Source of the DNA: Polyangia bacterium
Lineage (GTDB): Bacteria > Myxococcota_A > Polyangia > Nannocystales > Nannocystaceae
Assembly: GCA_030430565.1 (NCBI GenBank)
Contig: JAUIKS010000048.1
Span: 1 to 64,000 of the forward strand
DNA: 64,000 bases
Direction: 5' to 3'
Shown here: in pieces, positions 7,620 through 16,165 of the stretch
Position numbering within the stretch: position 1 is the first letter of the stretch
Layout: every line of letters begins with the position of its first letter
Made by a program: the position numbers and the translations under genes
The notes under the pieces: generated by a model
Databases searched by the model: none
What the model was told of the DNA's origin: nothing
What the model saw: the letters and a program-made list of their open reading frames with translations, nothing else

Positions 7620-8996
7620 TCAGTCGGTGGACTCGACGACCCACAGGCGCGCGAGCGGCTTGCGGAGGCGGAGCCCGCCGAGCAGGCGCCACGCGACGAG
7701 CAAGGCCGCGAAGTAACCGACGAAGATCGCGAGCATGGTCCAGCCCTGCGCCGGCCAGTCGCCCATGTACGCGCGCGCGGTCATCGGGATGAGCACGAGC
7801 AGCAGCGGCGCGACGAGAGGGGTCGAGAGCGCCGAGCCGAGCACCGCGCTGGTGGCCGCCGGCGTGCGCAGCTCGGGGTCGACGACCCGCAGCAGCGCGA
7901 GGCCGGTCGGCAGCGTGCCGGTCGACATGCCGAACCACAGCAGCGTGTGCTCGAAGGGCGCGTCGACCCAGCAGCGGCTGCCGATCCACAGCGCGGCGAG
8001 GAAGGTGATGAGGCCGCCGACGGTCGTCAGCAGCAGCAGCGGCGCCCAGTAGGCCTGCAGGACCGCGATCTCGATCGCCGCGAGCGCGGCGCAGGTCACG
8101 AGGTCAACGAGCAGCCCGCCGGCGCGGACCATCAGGTAGTCGTCGATGGGGTTGCGATCGTCGGGGATGAACTTGCTGATCAGCGCGCGCACGCCGATGG
8201 CGATCAGCGCGCCGAAGATGAAGTGAAAACCCCACACGACCGGGACGATGTCGGGCATCGACGCGAGCGCCATCGCCAGGACGCTGCAGAGGCCGTAGGT
8301 GAGCGCGTAGCACAGCGCGATGAGGGCGATCTGCACGGTGAGATGGTCGAGCCCGCCGGGCGCGGTGGGCCGCCGCTCGACACGCGCCACGGCGGCGTCG
8401 GAGCCCTCGGAGACGCGCGCGAGCCAGCCGCGGCGGCGCCCGACGATCGCCAGCGGGATGCCGACCGCCACCGACCAGCCGTAGCCCAACGCGGCGGAGA
8501 TGAGGCCGATCTGCGCGCCGTCTCGCAGGCCGCTCGACTCCCAGGCGGCGCCCATCGAGAGCGCTTGCCCGGGCCCCTCTTCGAAGCCGAGCGGCACGAG
8601 CATGGCGAAGGCCGGGTGCCAGCTGGCGTTGACGATCAGCAGCACGAGCAGGGCGACGAGCGCCTGAAGACACATGATTGTCGGGATCGCGAAGCCCATG
8701 GAGAGCGCTGGGAGGTCGCGCCCGGTGCCGCGCTTGGTCGCGGGCGCGCGCAGGCTGACGGTGATGAACAGCAGCCCGAGGCCGTGATAGACCGCCGACT
8801 TGAGGAACTCGACGTCGAGCGAGACCACGCCGAGCAGCTGCTCGCTGGCGAGCAGCCCGAGCAGCCCGGCGACGATCGCCATCGGCACGCCGAGGCGCCG
8901 CAGCCCCGGGAGCACGGCCGCGAGCGTCGAGGCGACGAACAGGAGGCCGACGATCGTCAGCCCGGTCATGAATGCGCTGCTCTGCCAGAACTCCAT
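7620..8996 (-). CDS. GltS-like sodium/glutamate symporter family protein
   Basis: About 458 residues and 11-13 hydrophobic segments. The inner-repeat glycine-rich motifs (LGFEEGPGQALSMGAAWE, WFGMSTGTLPTGLALLRVVDP) and overall layout fit the GltS/DUF4200-region sodium:carboxylate symporter group. A loop of about 40 residues rich in Arg and Glu (RRRGWLARVSEGSDAAVARV) splits the two halves. ATG at 8996 (MEFWQSS) was chosen over an upstream frame extension because a TATGCT hexamer lies 9 nt in front of it and the upstream residues are not membrane-like. Substrate unproven; glutamate is the family assignment. Confidence 0.75.
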   Translation of the reverse strand: MEFWQSSAFMTGLTIVGLLFVASTLAAVLPGLRRLGVPMAIVAGLLGLLASEQLLGVVSLDVEFLKSAVYHGLGLLFITVSLRAPATKRGTGRDLPALSMGFAIPTIMCLQALVALLVLLIVNASWHPAFAMLVPLGFEEGPGQALSMGAAWESSGLRDGAQIGLISAALGYGWSVAVGIPLAIVGRRRGWLARVSEGSDAAVARVERRPTAPGGLDHLTVQIALIALCYALTYGLCSVLAMALASMPDIVPVVWGFHFIFGALIAIGVRALISKFIPDDRNPIDDYLMVRAGGLLVDLVTCAALAAIEIAVLQAYWAPLLLLTTVGGLITFLAALWIGSRCWVDAPFEHTLLWFGMSTGTLPTGLALLRVVDPELRTPAATSAVLGSALSTPLVAPLLLVLIPMTARAYMGDWPAQGWTMLAIFVGYFAALLVAWRLLGGLRLRKPLARLWVVESTD

Positions 8997-9005
8997 GGCC
9001 GGTCC

Positions 9006-9011
9006 AGCATA
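9006..9011 (-). promoter_or_regulatory. -10-like TATGCT before the GltS-like gene
   Basis: TATGCT read on the minus strand, ending 9 nt before the ATG at 8996, with no ribosome site. Part of the leaderless-type pattern. Confidence 0.4.
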
Positions 9012-9286
9012 CCTGGATACAGCGCGCTGCCGCGCGTCCGCGCGCGCGGGGGGTAAAACGCCCTGCTCGGGCCTACACGACGTCGTCACGCGCCCGGGCC
9101 TCAGCTGTGCGCGCGGTGGGCGAGCAGTCGAGACGAGTTAAGCTGGCGGCCTCGCGACGCGGCGCGCACACCTGTCTCGGGATTCATCTTGCGAAGGCCG
9201 AGCGTCCTTGCTCGCGGCGCGCGTCGCTGGAGGGTTCGACGGCGCGCTCACGCCGGCCGCGTCGGTTGACGCGACGCGCGCTGCGC

Positions 9287-9859
9287 TCACCCGCGCCAGT
9301 AAGCGTCGACGGCGACCTTGTACACGCCGTCGGGCTGCCGCGCCCAGAGCAGGGCGAACTGCACGACCGAGGTGTGCAGCTCGCCGCTGTCGCGCCGGTA
9401 GCGGAGCGTCGAGACGCCGCGCTGGTGGATCAAGCCGCCGCCGCCCTCGACCGCGAGGAGCTCGAGCTTCCAGTCGACCGGCTGCTTGATCCGCGTCCAG
9501 TAGTCGTCGATCGCCGCGCGCCCGGCGACGCGGTATCCGCCCGGGCCGAGCAGCACCGCGTCGTCGGCGTAGAGCGCCGCGACGCCGGCCATGTCACCGG
9601 CGTTGAAGCGCTCCATCAGCGCTTCGTTGAGCGCCTCGACCTGCGCGCGCAATTGCGCCGACGACTCCGACGCTGGCGACGACGATGACGACGACGATGA
9701 CGAGGTCGGCGACTCAGCGCTCGAGTCGCTGGCCTCGGCGCGCGCGGACATGGACGCGGGCGTCATCGAGGTCTCGCTGGCCGCCACGCCGGCGCAGGCA
9801 GGGAGCATCAGCGACACACAGACGAGGAACGCGGACTTTGTCGACACGCCGGCGAGCAT
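9287..9859 (-). CDS. SnoaL/DUF4440-like lipoprotein
   Basis: 190 residues from ATG at 9859; a GTG six codons upstream is also possible. The signal peptide ends SLMLPAC (C22), followed by a Ser-rich linker containing a nine-serine run. The C-terminal 120 residues form an NTF2/SnoaL-like fold of the DUF4440 kind: LNEALMERFNAGDMAGVAAL, YADDAVLLGPGG, AIDDYWTRIKQ, VVQFALLWARQPDGVYKVAV. Such domains bind small molecules or act as immunity or isomerase modules. Which applies here is unknown. The 290 bp upstream of the GltS-like gene (8997-9286), which lie downstream of this gene's stop, contain no other recognisable gene. Confidence 0.7.
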   Translation of the reverse strand: MLAGVSTKSAFLVCVSLMLPACAGVAASETSMTPASMSARAEASDSSAESPTSSSSSSSSSPASESSAQLRAQVEALNEALMERFNAGDMAGVAALYADDAVLLGPGGYRVAGRAAIDDYWTRIKQPVDWKLELLAVEGGGGLIHQRGVSTLRYRRDSGELHTSVVQFALLWARQPDGVYKVAVDAYWRG

Positions 9860-10100
9860 ACCGCGGGGGTGAGTCACGGTGCGCTTGGGTGTGTCACGCC
9901 GACCGGTAAAACCCGCAGATAAAAATCCAGTTTTTTTTGGACGCGCGCGGATCGATTCCCGCGGGCCCGGGTCTATCGATGGCGACGGAGGCGGACCACC
10001 GCGCCGCCGCGTGACGCCAGCGAGCCCTCATCGCCGCTGGCCTCGCGCCCGGCGAGCGGAGCTCGCCGTTGCAGGGGCGCCGCCCCGAAAGCGATTCGAC

Positions 10101-10616
10101 ATGCCCGCGAACACCTATCGATTTCAAGAGCAGTGGAACATCCCCGGCTACGGCCCGCGCCAGGTCTACGAGGTGCTGTACAACGCGAGCATCCTGCCGG
10201 AGTGGTGGACTGGCGTGTACCTCGAGGCGGTCCCGCTCGCGGCCTACGAGCGCCCTGTGGTCGGGGCCAAGGTCCGCGCGCGCGCCCGCGGCTTCCTGCC
10301 CTACACGCTCAGCTTCGTGCTCGAGGCGCTGACGCTCGAGCAGGACGAGTACCTCGAGGTCAAGGCCTCGGGCGACTTCGACGGGATCTGGAGCGCCCGG
10401 CTCGTGCGCGACGGCGACGGCACGCGCGTCGAGATCGAGTGGCGCGTCACGGTTCACAAGCCGCTGATCCGGATCCTCTCGCCGCTGCTCAAGCCGCTGT
10501 TCGCCTGGAACCACAGCTGGACCACGCCCCGGGGCGAGCGCGGCCTGATCCGCTACCTCGACCGCAAGCACCGCCGCGCGCTGCCGGCCCACAGCGGCGT
10601 GCTCGCGCTCGCCTGA
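10101..10616 (+). CDS. SRPBCC family protein
   Basis: 171 residues from ATG at 10101 (MPANTYRFQEQW). The frame is open 74 codons further upstream, but that extension is Arg/Pro-rich and non-homologous. The START/Bet v1-like fold is suggested by the first strand, PRQVYEVLYNASILPEWW, the mid strands LSFVLEALTLEQDEYLEVKA, GTRVEIEWRVTV, and the C-terminal helix NHSWTTPRGERGLIRYL. These proteins bind hydrophobic ligands such as lipids or polyketides. A second, diverged SRPBCC gene starts 25 bp downstream, so the two are likely one operon. Confidence 0.75.
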   Translation: MPANTYRFQEQWNIPGYGPRQVYEVLYNASILPEWWTGVYLEAVPLAAYERPVVGAKVRARARGFLPYTLSFVLEALTLEQDEYLEVKASGDFDGIWSARLVRDGDGTRVEIEWRVTVHKPLIRILSPLLKPLFAWNHSWTTPRGERGLIRYLDRKHRRALPAHSGVLALA

Positions 10617-10641
10617 GCGCGCGCAGAAAGAGGACAGGATC

Positions 10642-11097
10642 ATGAGGGTTCAACACAGCGAACTCATCCGGCGCCCGATCGCCGAGGTCTTCGACTTCGT
10701 CACCGACCTGCACAATGAGACACAATGGCAGCCCGAGATCCTCTCGGTCACGCTCGACGGCCCGCTCGCCGAGGGCTCGACCTTCCGCGAGCGGCGCGTG
10801 ACCTTCGGGCGGCGCTTCGACTGGCGGTTTCGCGTCACCCGGCTCGAGCGCGCGGGCGACCGCCGGCAGATCAGCATCGAGACCATCACCGGCGCGTGCC
10901 CCTACCGCGGCTCGCGGGTGTTCACCGCGGTCCCGGGCGGCACGCGCGTGCACGAGTCCGGCGAGCTGACGCTGCCCGCGTGGATGCGGGCCTTCGACCC
11001 GGCGCTCGCGTACATGTCCAGGCGTCCGCTGCAGACGGCCTACGCGCGGCTGAAGCGACTGCTGGAGGCGCCGGAGCTCACTCGAGCAGCTGGATGA
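10642..11097 (+). CDS. SRPBCC / polyketide cyclase-like protein
   Basis: 151 residues. AGAGGA 8-13 nt before the ATG is a good ribosome site. The opening strand RVQHSELIRRPIAEVFDFVTDLHNE and W-Q-PEI pattern are typical of the polyketide cyclase/dehydrase branch of SRPBCC, with later strands FRVTRLERAGDRRQISIETI and VFTAVPGGTRVHESGEL and a C-terminal helix. Probably binds a hydrophobic ligand and works with the upstream SRPBCC protein. Its 3' end overlaps the opposite-strand zinc-ribbon gene by 20 bp. Confidence 0.75.
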   Translation: MRVQHSELIRRPIAEVFDFVTDLHNETQWQPEILSVTLDGPLAEGSTFRERRVTFGRRFDWRFRVTRLERAGDRRQISIETITGACPYRGSRVFTAVPGGTRVHESGELTLPAWMRAFDPALAYMSRRPLQTAYARLKRLLEAPELTRAAG

Positions 11098-11356
11098 CGA
11101 TACCTCCGAAGCGGGCCTCGTCGGCTTCGCACGCGCGCCCGTCGATGTAGCAGCGGCGCTGTCCGTAGCGCTCGCGGGTGTCGGCGTAGACGCTGAGGAA
11201 GCCGCCGAAGGGGCCCTCGTTGAAGAACTCGAGCCGGCGGCCGCGCTCGTCACACGCGCGGCCGACACAGGCGCCGCAGACGTACCGGGGGTAGCGCTCC
11301 CACGACGGGAGCCCGCTCGCGCCGCAGATCGGGCAGGTGTGCTGTCGTCGCGTCAC
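11078..11356 (-). CDS. Small zinc-ribbon-like protein
   Basis: 92 residues from a GTG start. CPICG near residue 8 and CGAC at about 28-31 form a plausible four-Cys zinc site, and RRCYIDGRACEADEARFGG gives two more Cys. No family could be named. The sequence (RLEFFNEGPFGGFLSV, GGIVIQLLE) reads as a real folded protein rather than an antisense shadow. It overlaps the SRPBCC gene tail to tail, and its start is 77 bp from the divergent antiporter gene. Confidence 0.55.
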   Translation of the reverse strand: MTRRQHTCPICGASGLPSWERYPRYVCGACVGRACDERGRRLEFFNEGPFGGFLSVYADTRERYGQRRCYIDGRACEADEARFGGIVIQLLE

Positions 11357-11420
11357 GGCCCAGCCTACCGCACACAGAGCGTGACGCGCCCGCGCTCGCG
11401 CGCGGCGTCGCGCTATCGCG

Positions 11421-11426
11421 TACAGT
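11421..11426 (+). promoter_or_regulatory. -10-like TACAGT before the antiporter gene
   Basis: TACAGT ends 7 nt before the GTG start at 11434, with no ribosome site between. Leaderless-type arrangement. Confidence 0.4.
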
Positions 11427-11433
11427 TCACGCC

Positions 11434-13431
11434 GTGCTCCTCTCCGCCGCGCTCAAGTCTCCCGAGCTCACCGTCGGGCTCGCGCTCCTCGTGGGCGTAC
11501 TCGCCCAGGTCGTCGCCTGGCACGTCAGCATCCCCGGCATCGTCATGCTCCTGGCCTCCGGCGTGCTGCTGGGGCCAGATCTCGCCGGCGTCATCCGCCC
11601 CGAGAACCTCGGCGACGGGCTCTCGCTGCTCGTCGGCTTCGCGGTCGCTATCATCCTGTTCGAAGGCGGGCTCAACCTCGATCTCAAGCGCCTGCGCCAG
11701 TCGAGCAAGGCCATCCGCCGGCTCGTCACCGTCGGCGCGCTCGTCACCGCCGTGCTCGCGACGATCACCGCGCGGCTGTGGATGGGCTGGACGTGGAACG
11801 TCTCGATCCTGTTCGGCACGCTCGTGATCGTCACCGGCCCGACGGTCGTCGGCCCGCTGATGCGCAGACTCAACGTCGAGCACAAGACCGCGGCGCTGCT
11901 CGAGGGCGAGGGCGTGCTGATCGACCCGATCGGGGCGATCGTCGCCGTCGTCGCCCTCGAGATCGCGCTGACGCCCAGCATCGAGTCCAGCTTCGCGGGC
12001 GTAAAGTCGCTCGTGCTGGGGCTCGGCGGCGGCACGATCATCGGCGCGGCCGGCGGGCTCGTGATCGCCTTCGCGCTGCGGATCCACAAGCTCATCCCGC
12101 ACGCGCTCGTCAACATCTTCACGCTCTCGGCCGTCATCGCGCTGTTTCAGGGCGCCGAGACGCTGGCCCACGAGAGCGGGATCGCGGCCGTCACGGTCGC
12201 CGGGATCGTCGTCCGCTGGCGCTCGAACCAGGGCAACCACGACCTCGAGGAGCTGCAGGAGTTTAAAGAGCAGCTGACGATGTTGATGATCGGGATGCTG
12301 TTCGTGCTGCTCGCCGCCGACGTGCGCGTCGCGGACGTGCGGCAGCTGGGCTGGCGCGGCGTCGCGACGGTCGTGACGCTGATGCTCGTGGTGCGCCCGG
12401 CCTGCGTGTTTTTGGGGACATACGGCGGCGGCCTGCGCCTGCGGCAGAAGCTGTTCATGTCGTGGATCGGCCCGCGCGGGATCGTGGCGGCCGCGGTCGC
12501 CTCGCTGTTCGCGGTCAAGATGGAGCACGAGCACGTCGCGGGCGGCGTCGAGCTGCGCGCGCTGACCTTCCTCGTCATCGCCACCACCGTCGTCGTCGCC
12601 GGCCTCACCGGCGGCCCGCTCGCGCGCCTGCTGGGCCTGAAGCGCCGCTCGGACAACGGCTGGCTGATCATGGGCGCCAACGCGCTCGCCCGCGAGATGG
12701 CGCGCGCGCTCGTCGATCACGGTCGCCCCGCGGTGATGCTCGACCGCAACCCCGAGGCCGCCCGGCACGCCGAGGAGGCTGGCCTCGTGGTCATCTACGG
12801 CAACGCGCTCGAGGAGCGCACGCTGCGACGCGGCGAGCCCGACACGCGCAGCGGCGCGCTGGCGATGACGCGCAACGAGGAGGTCAACATGCTGTTCGCC
12901 GACCGCGTGCAGAGCTACGGCAAGCTCGAGCTGCTGCTGATCACGCTCGACGACCTCGAGCACGGCGTGACCTCGATGATGGTCCGCGACGCCGGCTACA
13001 AGCTGCTGTTCGGACAGGGCGTCGAGACCGACTGGTGGTGCCAAAAGCTCAAGCGCGGGACCGCGGCGGCCTCGACCTGGGTCCTGCACGAGCGCGTCGA
13101 GCCAGCGACGCCGGTCCCCCTGGGCGGCAGCAGCAGCGCGCGCCCGCCCCTGCGCGGCCCCTTCATCGCCTCCGACCGCCTGTTCGTGCCGCTCGTCCAC
13201 GACGGGCGCCGGGGCGCCGCGCCGGTGCACGACGGCACGAAGGCGGCGGTCGGCGACGAGGCGGTGTTCGTGCTCGACACCTCGCGGCTCAACGAGGCCA
13301 GGGCCGCGCTCATCGCCGCCGGCTGGCGCGAGAAGAGCGCCGAGATCAGCGCGCCGCAGGCGGGCGCGCTGGCGAGCGCGACGACCGACGCGACGACGAA
13401 CGCGACGCGCTCCGAGCAGCCCGCGGGCTGA
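11434..13431 (+). CDS. Cation:proton antiporter with TrkA-N-like domain
   Basis: 665 residues. Residues 1-395 form a CPA1/CPA2-type Na+(K+)/H+ antiporter domain with about 12 membrane segments. Motifs include SIPGIVMLLASGVLLGPDL, FAVAIILFEGGLNLDL, TLVIVTGPTVVGPL and the conserved EGEGVLIDPIGAIVAVV carrying the ion-binding Asp. Residues about 405-540 form a Rossmann-like TrkA-N/RCK domain (GWLIMGANALAREMARAL, VVIYGNALEERTL), suggesting regulation by nucleotide. The final part is a soluble, probably RCK-C-like tail. Likely exports Na+ or K+ in exchange for protons at the inner membrane; ion unproven. GTG start. Confidence 0.85.
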   Translation: MLLSAALKSPELTVGLALLVGVLAQVVAWHVSIPGIVMLLASGVLLGPDLAGVIRPENLGDGLSLLVGFAVAIILFEGGLNLDLKRLRQSSKAIRRLVTVGALVTAVLATITARLWMGWTWNVSILFGTLVIVTGPTVVGPLMRRLNVEHKTAALLEGEGVLIDPIGAIVAVVALEIALTPSIESSFAGVKSLVLGLGGGTIIGAAGGLVIAFALRIHKLIPHALVNIFTLSAVIALFQGAETLAHESGIAAVTVAGIVVRWRSNQGNHDLEELQEFKEQLTMLMIGMLFVLLAADVRVADVRQLGWRGVATVVTLMLVVRPACVFLGTYGGGLRLRQKLFMSWIGPRGIVAAAVASLFAVKMEHEHVAGGVELRALTFLVIATTVVVAGLTGGPLARLLGLKRRSDNGWLIMGANALAREMARALVDHGRPAVMLDRNPEAARHAEEAGLVVIYGNALEERTLRRGEPDTRSGALAMTRNEEVNMLFADRVQSYGKLELLLITLDDLEHGVTSMMVRDAGYKLLFGQGVETDWWCQKLKRGTAAASTWVLHERVEPATPVPLGGSSSARPPLRGPFIASDRLFVPLVHDGRRGAAPVHDGTKAAVGDEAVFVLDTSRLNEARAALIAAGWREKSAEISAPQAGALASATTDATTNATRSEQPAG

Positions 13432-13486
13432 TAGGGAGTCGGCGACCCCCGTTGAACCGGGCGCGCGCACCCGGCAAGATCCGAGG

Positions 13487-14077
13487 GTGTCTTCCGAGCC
13501 CGTTGATCGCGAGACCGTGAAGCTGCGCGTGCTCAGCCGGTTCTCGCGCGAGGAGCTGTACCTGGCGATGGGCGCCGTGACGCCCGAGGGCCGCGAGGCC
13601 TACGCGACCTGGCTCGACGCCGCCGGCGATCCCCGGGGTGAGGCGCTGCGCCTGGGCGACCAGCTCGCGCGCGCCTACGACCCCGCGCTCGCCGCTCGGC
13701 TGCAGACGCTGCTCGAGGAGCTCGACGCCGACTGGTGGTGGGTGATCAGCGAGCGGCGCATTCACAATTGCGGCGCGGCGCCGACGGGCGCGCGACCGCA
13801 GGTGCGCTTTCGGCTGCGCTGCGAGCGGACCTGGGCCGAGCTCGCGCCGACGGACGAGGCGCGCGCGAGCGAGGTCCGCCGCTGCGATCACTGCGCGCAG
13901 AACGTGTACCGCTGCGACACGGGCGCGGAGGCGGCCGCGCGCGCGCGTCGTGGTGAGTGCATCGCGGTCCCCGCCGGGATGGCCCACGACGAGGCGACCG
14001 ACGGCCGCGCGCTGTTCCTCGGGCGCCCGGACTACGTCGAGCTGTGGGGGCGACGGCTGTTCCCCGACGACGCGTGA
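13487..14077 (+). CDS. TIGR02996-motif hypothetical protein
   Basis: 196 residues from a GTG start. Residues about 25-75 contain YATWLDAAGDPRGEALRLG followed by a helical stretch, matching the short TIGR02996 domain common in myxobacteria and planctomycetes (function unknown). The second half has a CDHCAQNVYRCDT segment, with three Cys and a His able to bind metal, and a conserved-looking end (GRPDYVELWGRRLFPDD). Soluble, no signal peptide. It lies 28 bp before the SUI1-like gene and may be cotranscribed with it. Confidence 0.65.
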   Translation: MSSEPVDRETVKLRVLSRFSREELYLAMGAVTPEGREAYATWLDAAGDPRGEALRLGDQLARAYDPALAARLQTLLEELDADWWWVISERRIHNCGAAPTGARPQVRFRLRCERTWAELAPTDEARASEVRRCDHCAQNVYRCDTGAEAAARARRGECIAVPAGMAHDEATDGRALFLGRPDYVELWGRRLFPDDA

Positions 14078-14086
14078 GCCGCTTGC

Positions 14087-14092
14087 TACTCT
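14087..14092 (+). promoter_or_regulatory. -10-like TACTCT before the SUI1-like gene
   Basis: TACTCT ends 12 nt before the ATG at 14105, with no ribosome site between. Confidence 0.3.
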
Positions 14093-14104
14093 GCCGGCAC
14101 TACC

Positions 14105-14566
14105 ATGGGCTCACGAAAGCAGCGCGGCGGCAAGCGACAGAGAAAAACCGACCGCACGATCACGCCGGACAACGCGTCGCTGGTCAGCAATCCCTTCGCC
14201 GGCCTCGCCGGGCTCTCGAGCGCGCTGCCGGCCGAGCCCGAGCCCGAGCCCGCGCCCGCGCCGGAGGAAGCCGAGCCCGCGAAGACCGAGGTCGATGAGT
14301 CCCCCTGGCGCTCACCGGGGGCGCTCGCGGGCAAGCTCGTGATCCGTCGACAGCGAAAAGGACACGGGGGTAAGACGATCACGCGCGTCTCCGGGATCTC
14401 GCTCGCGGGGGCCGAGCTCGAGCAGCTCGCCCGCGCGCTGCGTCGCGAGTTCGGCTGCAGCGGCCGCGTCGAGGGCGAGGACATCATCCTCGGCGGCGCG
14501 CGCCAGCAGCAGCTCTCCGACTGGCTGCGGGCGCGCGGGGCCGGCACGGTCGTGATCGGCTCGTGA
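14105..14566 (+). CDS. SUI1/eIF1-like (YciH-type) translation factor
   Basis: 153 residues. The C-terminal 80 are the SUI1 fold: GKLVIRRQRKGHGGKTITRV (basic GKTxT loop), LEQLARALRREFGCSG, EDIILGGARQQQLSDWL. In archaea and eukaryotes eIF1 monitors start-codon selection; bacterial YciH can discriminate initiation complexes in vitro. The N-terminal 70 residues are unusual for the family: a basic start (GSRKQRGGKRQRK) and a Pro/Glu repeat (EPEPEPAPAPEEAEP), likely disordered. In a genome with many apparently leaderless genes, a start-selection factor is of interest, but the link is inference. Confidence 0.8.
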   Translation: MGSRKQRGGKRQRKTDRTITPDNASLVSNPFAGLAGLSSALPAEPEPEPAPAPEEAEPAKTEVDESPWRSPGALAGKLVIRRQRKGHGGKTITRVSGISLAGAELEQLARALRREFGCSGRVEGEDIILGGARQQQLSDWLRARGAGTVVIGS

Positions 14567-14680
14567 GCTGAGCGCCGCTCCGCCCGTCCGCGCGAGCGTC
14601 CCGCCGATGTGCTGGGCGCGACGCTGCGGGCGGCGGGCCGTGCTCGTCAAGCGGGGAGCCGCGCGCGGGCGCGCGCCGAC

Positions 14681-14696
14681 ATGTCTCTACAGACAT
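14681..14696. repeat. ATGTCT-N4-AGACAT palindrome
   Basis: A perfect 6-bp inverted repeat with a 4-nt spacer in the 149-bp gap between two convergent genes. It resembles the palindromes at 24067 and 40535. It could be a terminator stem or a protein-binding site. Confidence 0.45.
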
Positions 14697-14715
14697 ACCG
14701 ATGAATCGCGCGCGC

Positions 14716-15846
14716 TCAGCCGCCCAGCAGCCCGCGGGCGACCGCCGGGTTGATCACCGACGCCATGATCAGGCTCAACACGAAGCCGATCACGACGAAC
14801 AGCAGGTCACGCCCGACGAGGCTCGCGGCGTAGCCCAGCGTCCGATCCTCGGAGGACGCCTTCCGCCACGCCATCGAGATCTCGCGCCCCGCGAGCAGCC
14901 CGACGAACACCCACGTCGTGCTCATCGGGACCTTGCTGTAGATCTTGAAGACGTAGAGGATCACCGCGTAGAGCAGATCGATGACCGTCGCCATCCGGAC
15001 ATCGACCACGTCGGCCTTCTCGTCGACGACCTCCTGGATCTTCTCGCCGCCGAGGTAGAGCAGCACCCCGAGGCCGGCGAAGATCACCCCGGCGAAGGCG
15101 ATCAGCTCGATCACGGAGAGCGAGCGCGGCAGGAACACCGCGATGTTCGACGCGTCCTGCTGCAGCCACACCGACCACAGAATGCCCGTCGTCAGCCACT
15201 GCGCGGGTCGCCACCAACGCGCCGGGCGACCCGTGAACGTTCGCTTCATCCACGGGCCGAGCAGGCCCCAGAGCAGGATCGCGCACACGAACGCGATCGC
15301 GTAGCCCGAGATGCTCTTGGTGATCACCGAGCCGAGCGACTTCCCGGTCGCGGCGAACACCCCGAGCAGCAGGAAGGTCGTGCTCACCGGCATCCGCAGC
15401 CGGGTCAGGATGATCAAGAACAGCGGCGCCGAGATCTGCAGGAAGTGAAACGAGGTCGGCGCCTGGTCGAAGCCCTTCGACGCCAGGCGCCCGTAGCTCA
15501 CGTCGCCGCTGTGCGTCCACCAGCTGTAGAACACGGTCAGCAGGAAGATCCCGCCGACCCACGCCCACAGCTGCCACCACGGCCGCTCGCGGTTCGAGGC
15601 GATGAAGGTGCCGAGCGTCTGGATGCTGTCGTTGGCGACCGCCGAGTAGCTCGCCATCACGAAGCCGAGCCACATCGCGACCGACGGCGTGTCATAAAAC
15701 ACCCCGCACAGCAGGAAGCCGACGAGGAGCGCCATCAAGAAGTAGCGCTCGCGCAGCGCGATCTGAACAAAGTAGCGACCTCGCGCGGTCCAGCTCTGTG
15801 GGTATCCTGCTGGCCGGACCTGCGCGAGCTCGTTCATCGAGCTCAC
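14716..15846 (-). CDS. PiT-like inorganic phosphate permease family protein
   Basis: 376 residues and about 10 membrane segments. The inverted repeats of the PiT family are recognisable: SVANDSIQTLGTFIASN (from the usual GANDxAN) and the paired PVSTTFLLLGVFAATGK and PMSTTWVFVGLLAGRE. Expected role is symport of phosphate, though the altered GAND motif makes the substrate uncertain. GTG start: its GTG shares four bases (GTGA) with the stop of the upstream 77-residue gene, so translation should be coupled. It ends convergently with the SUI1-like gene. Confidence 0.78.
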   Translation of the reverse strand: MSSMNELAQVRPAGYPQSWTARGRYFVQIALRERYFLMALLVGFLLCGVFYDTPSVAMWLGFVMASYSAVANDSIQTLGTFIASNRERPWWQLWAWVGGIFLLTVFYSWWTHSGDVSYGRLASKGFDQAPTSFHFLQISAPLFLIILTRLRMPVSTTFLLLGVFAATGKSLGSVITKSISGYAIAFVCAILLWGLLGPWMKRTFTGRPARWWRPAQWLTTGILWSVWLQQDASNIAVFLPRSLSVIELIAFAGVIFAGLGVLLYLGGEKIQEVVDEKADVVDVRMATVIDLLYAVILYVFKIYSKVPMSTTWVFVGLLAGREISMAWRKASSEDRTLGYAASLVGRDLLFVVIGFVLSLIMASVINPAVARGLLGG

Positions 15847-16076
15847 GCCGGCTGCCCCAGCGTCCAGATCTCGCGACCCGTCTTGAGGAGCTTCTTCTGA
15901 ATCGCCAGCTCATGCACCCCCTCGTTCTCCGCCATCGCCTCGAGCTCCGCGACGTCATCGGCGGTGCCGTCGCAGAAGCCCATCGGTCGGCTGTTGTTCG
16001 GGAGGTTGAGCTGCACGCGAAACTCACCACGGTTCCACCGCGTCTGCGTCGCGTTGCTATATGGATGAATCGCCAT
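15843..16076 (-). CDS. Small protein coupled to the phosphate permease-like gene
   Basis: 77 residues from ATG at 16076 (MAIHPYSNATQTRWNRGEF). A TACAGT hexamer 9 nt in front supports this start over a longer frame. No signal peptide or membrane segment; the middle is acidic (DGTADDVAELEAMAENEG) and the end basic (QKKLLKTGREIW). Family not recognised. The GTGA overlap with the permease gene suggests equimolar production, so it may be a cytoplasmic partner or regulator of the transporter. Confidence 0.65.
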   Translation of the reverse strand: MAIHPYSNATQTRWNRGEFRVQLNLPNNSRPMGFCDGTADDVAELEAMAENEGVHELAIQKKLLKTGREIWTLGQPA

Positions 16077-16085
16077 CGCGGGTGG

Positions 16086-16091
16086 ACTGTA
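16086..16091 (-). promoter_or_regulatory. -10-like TACAGT before the 77-residue gene
   Basis: TACAGT on the minus strand ends 9 nt before the ATG at 16076. It would drive this gene and the phosphate permease-like gene. Confidence 0.4.
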
Positions 16092-16165
16092 CAGCAACGT
16101 GCTCTCATTGCCTCTCCGCGGCGCTAGCGACACTGTTACGATAACGTCACAACCACGTATCACCC

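Noticed and set aside
9009..9286. Possible genes in the gap upstream of the GltS-like gene
   Set aside because: Frames there are Arg/Ala-rich and lack ribosome sites or recognisable motifs.
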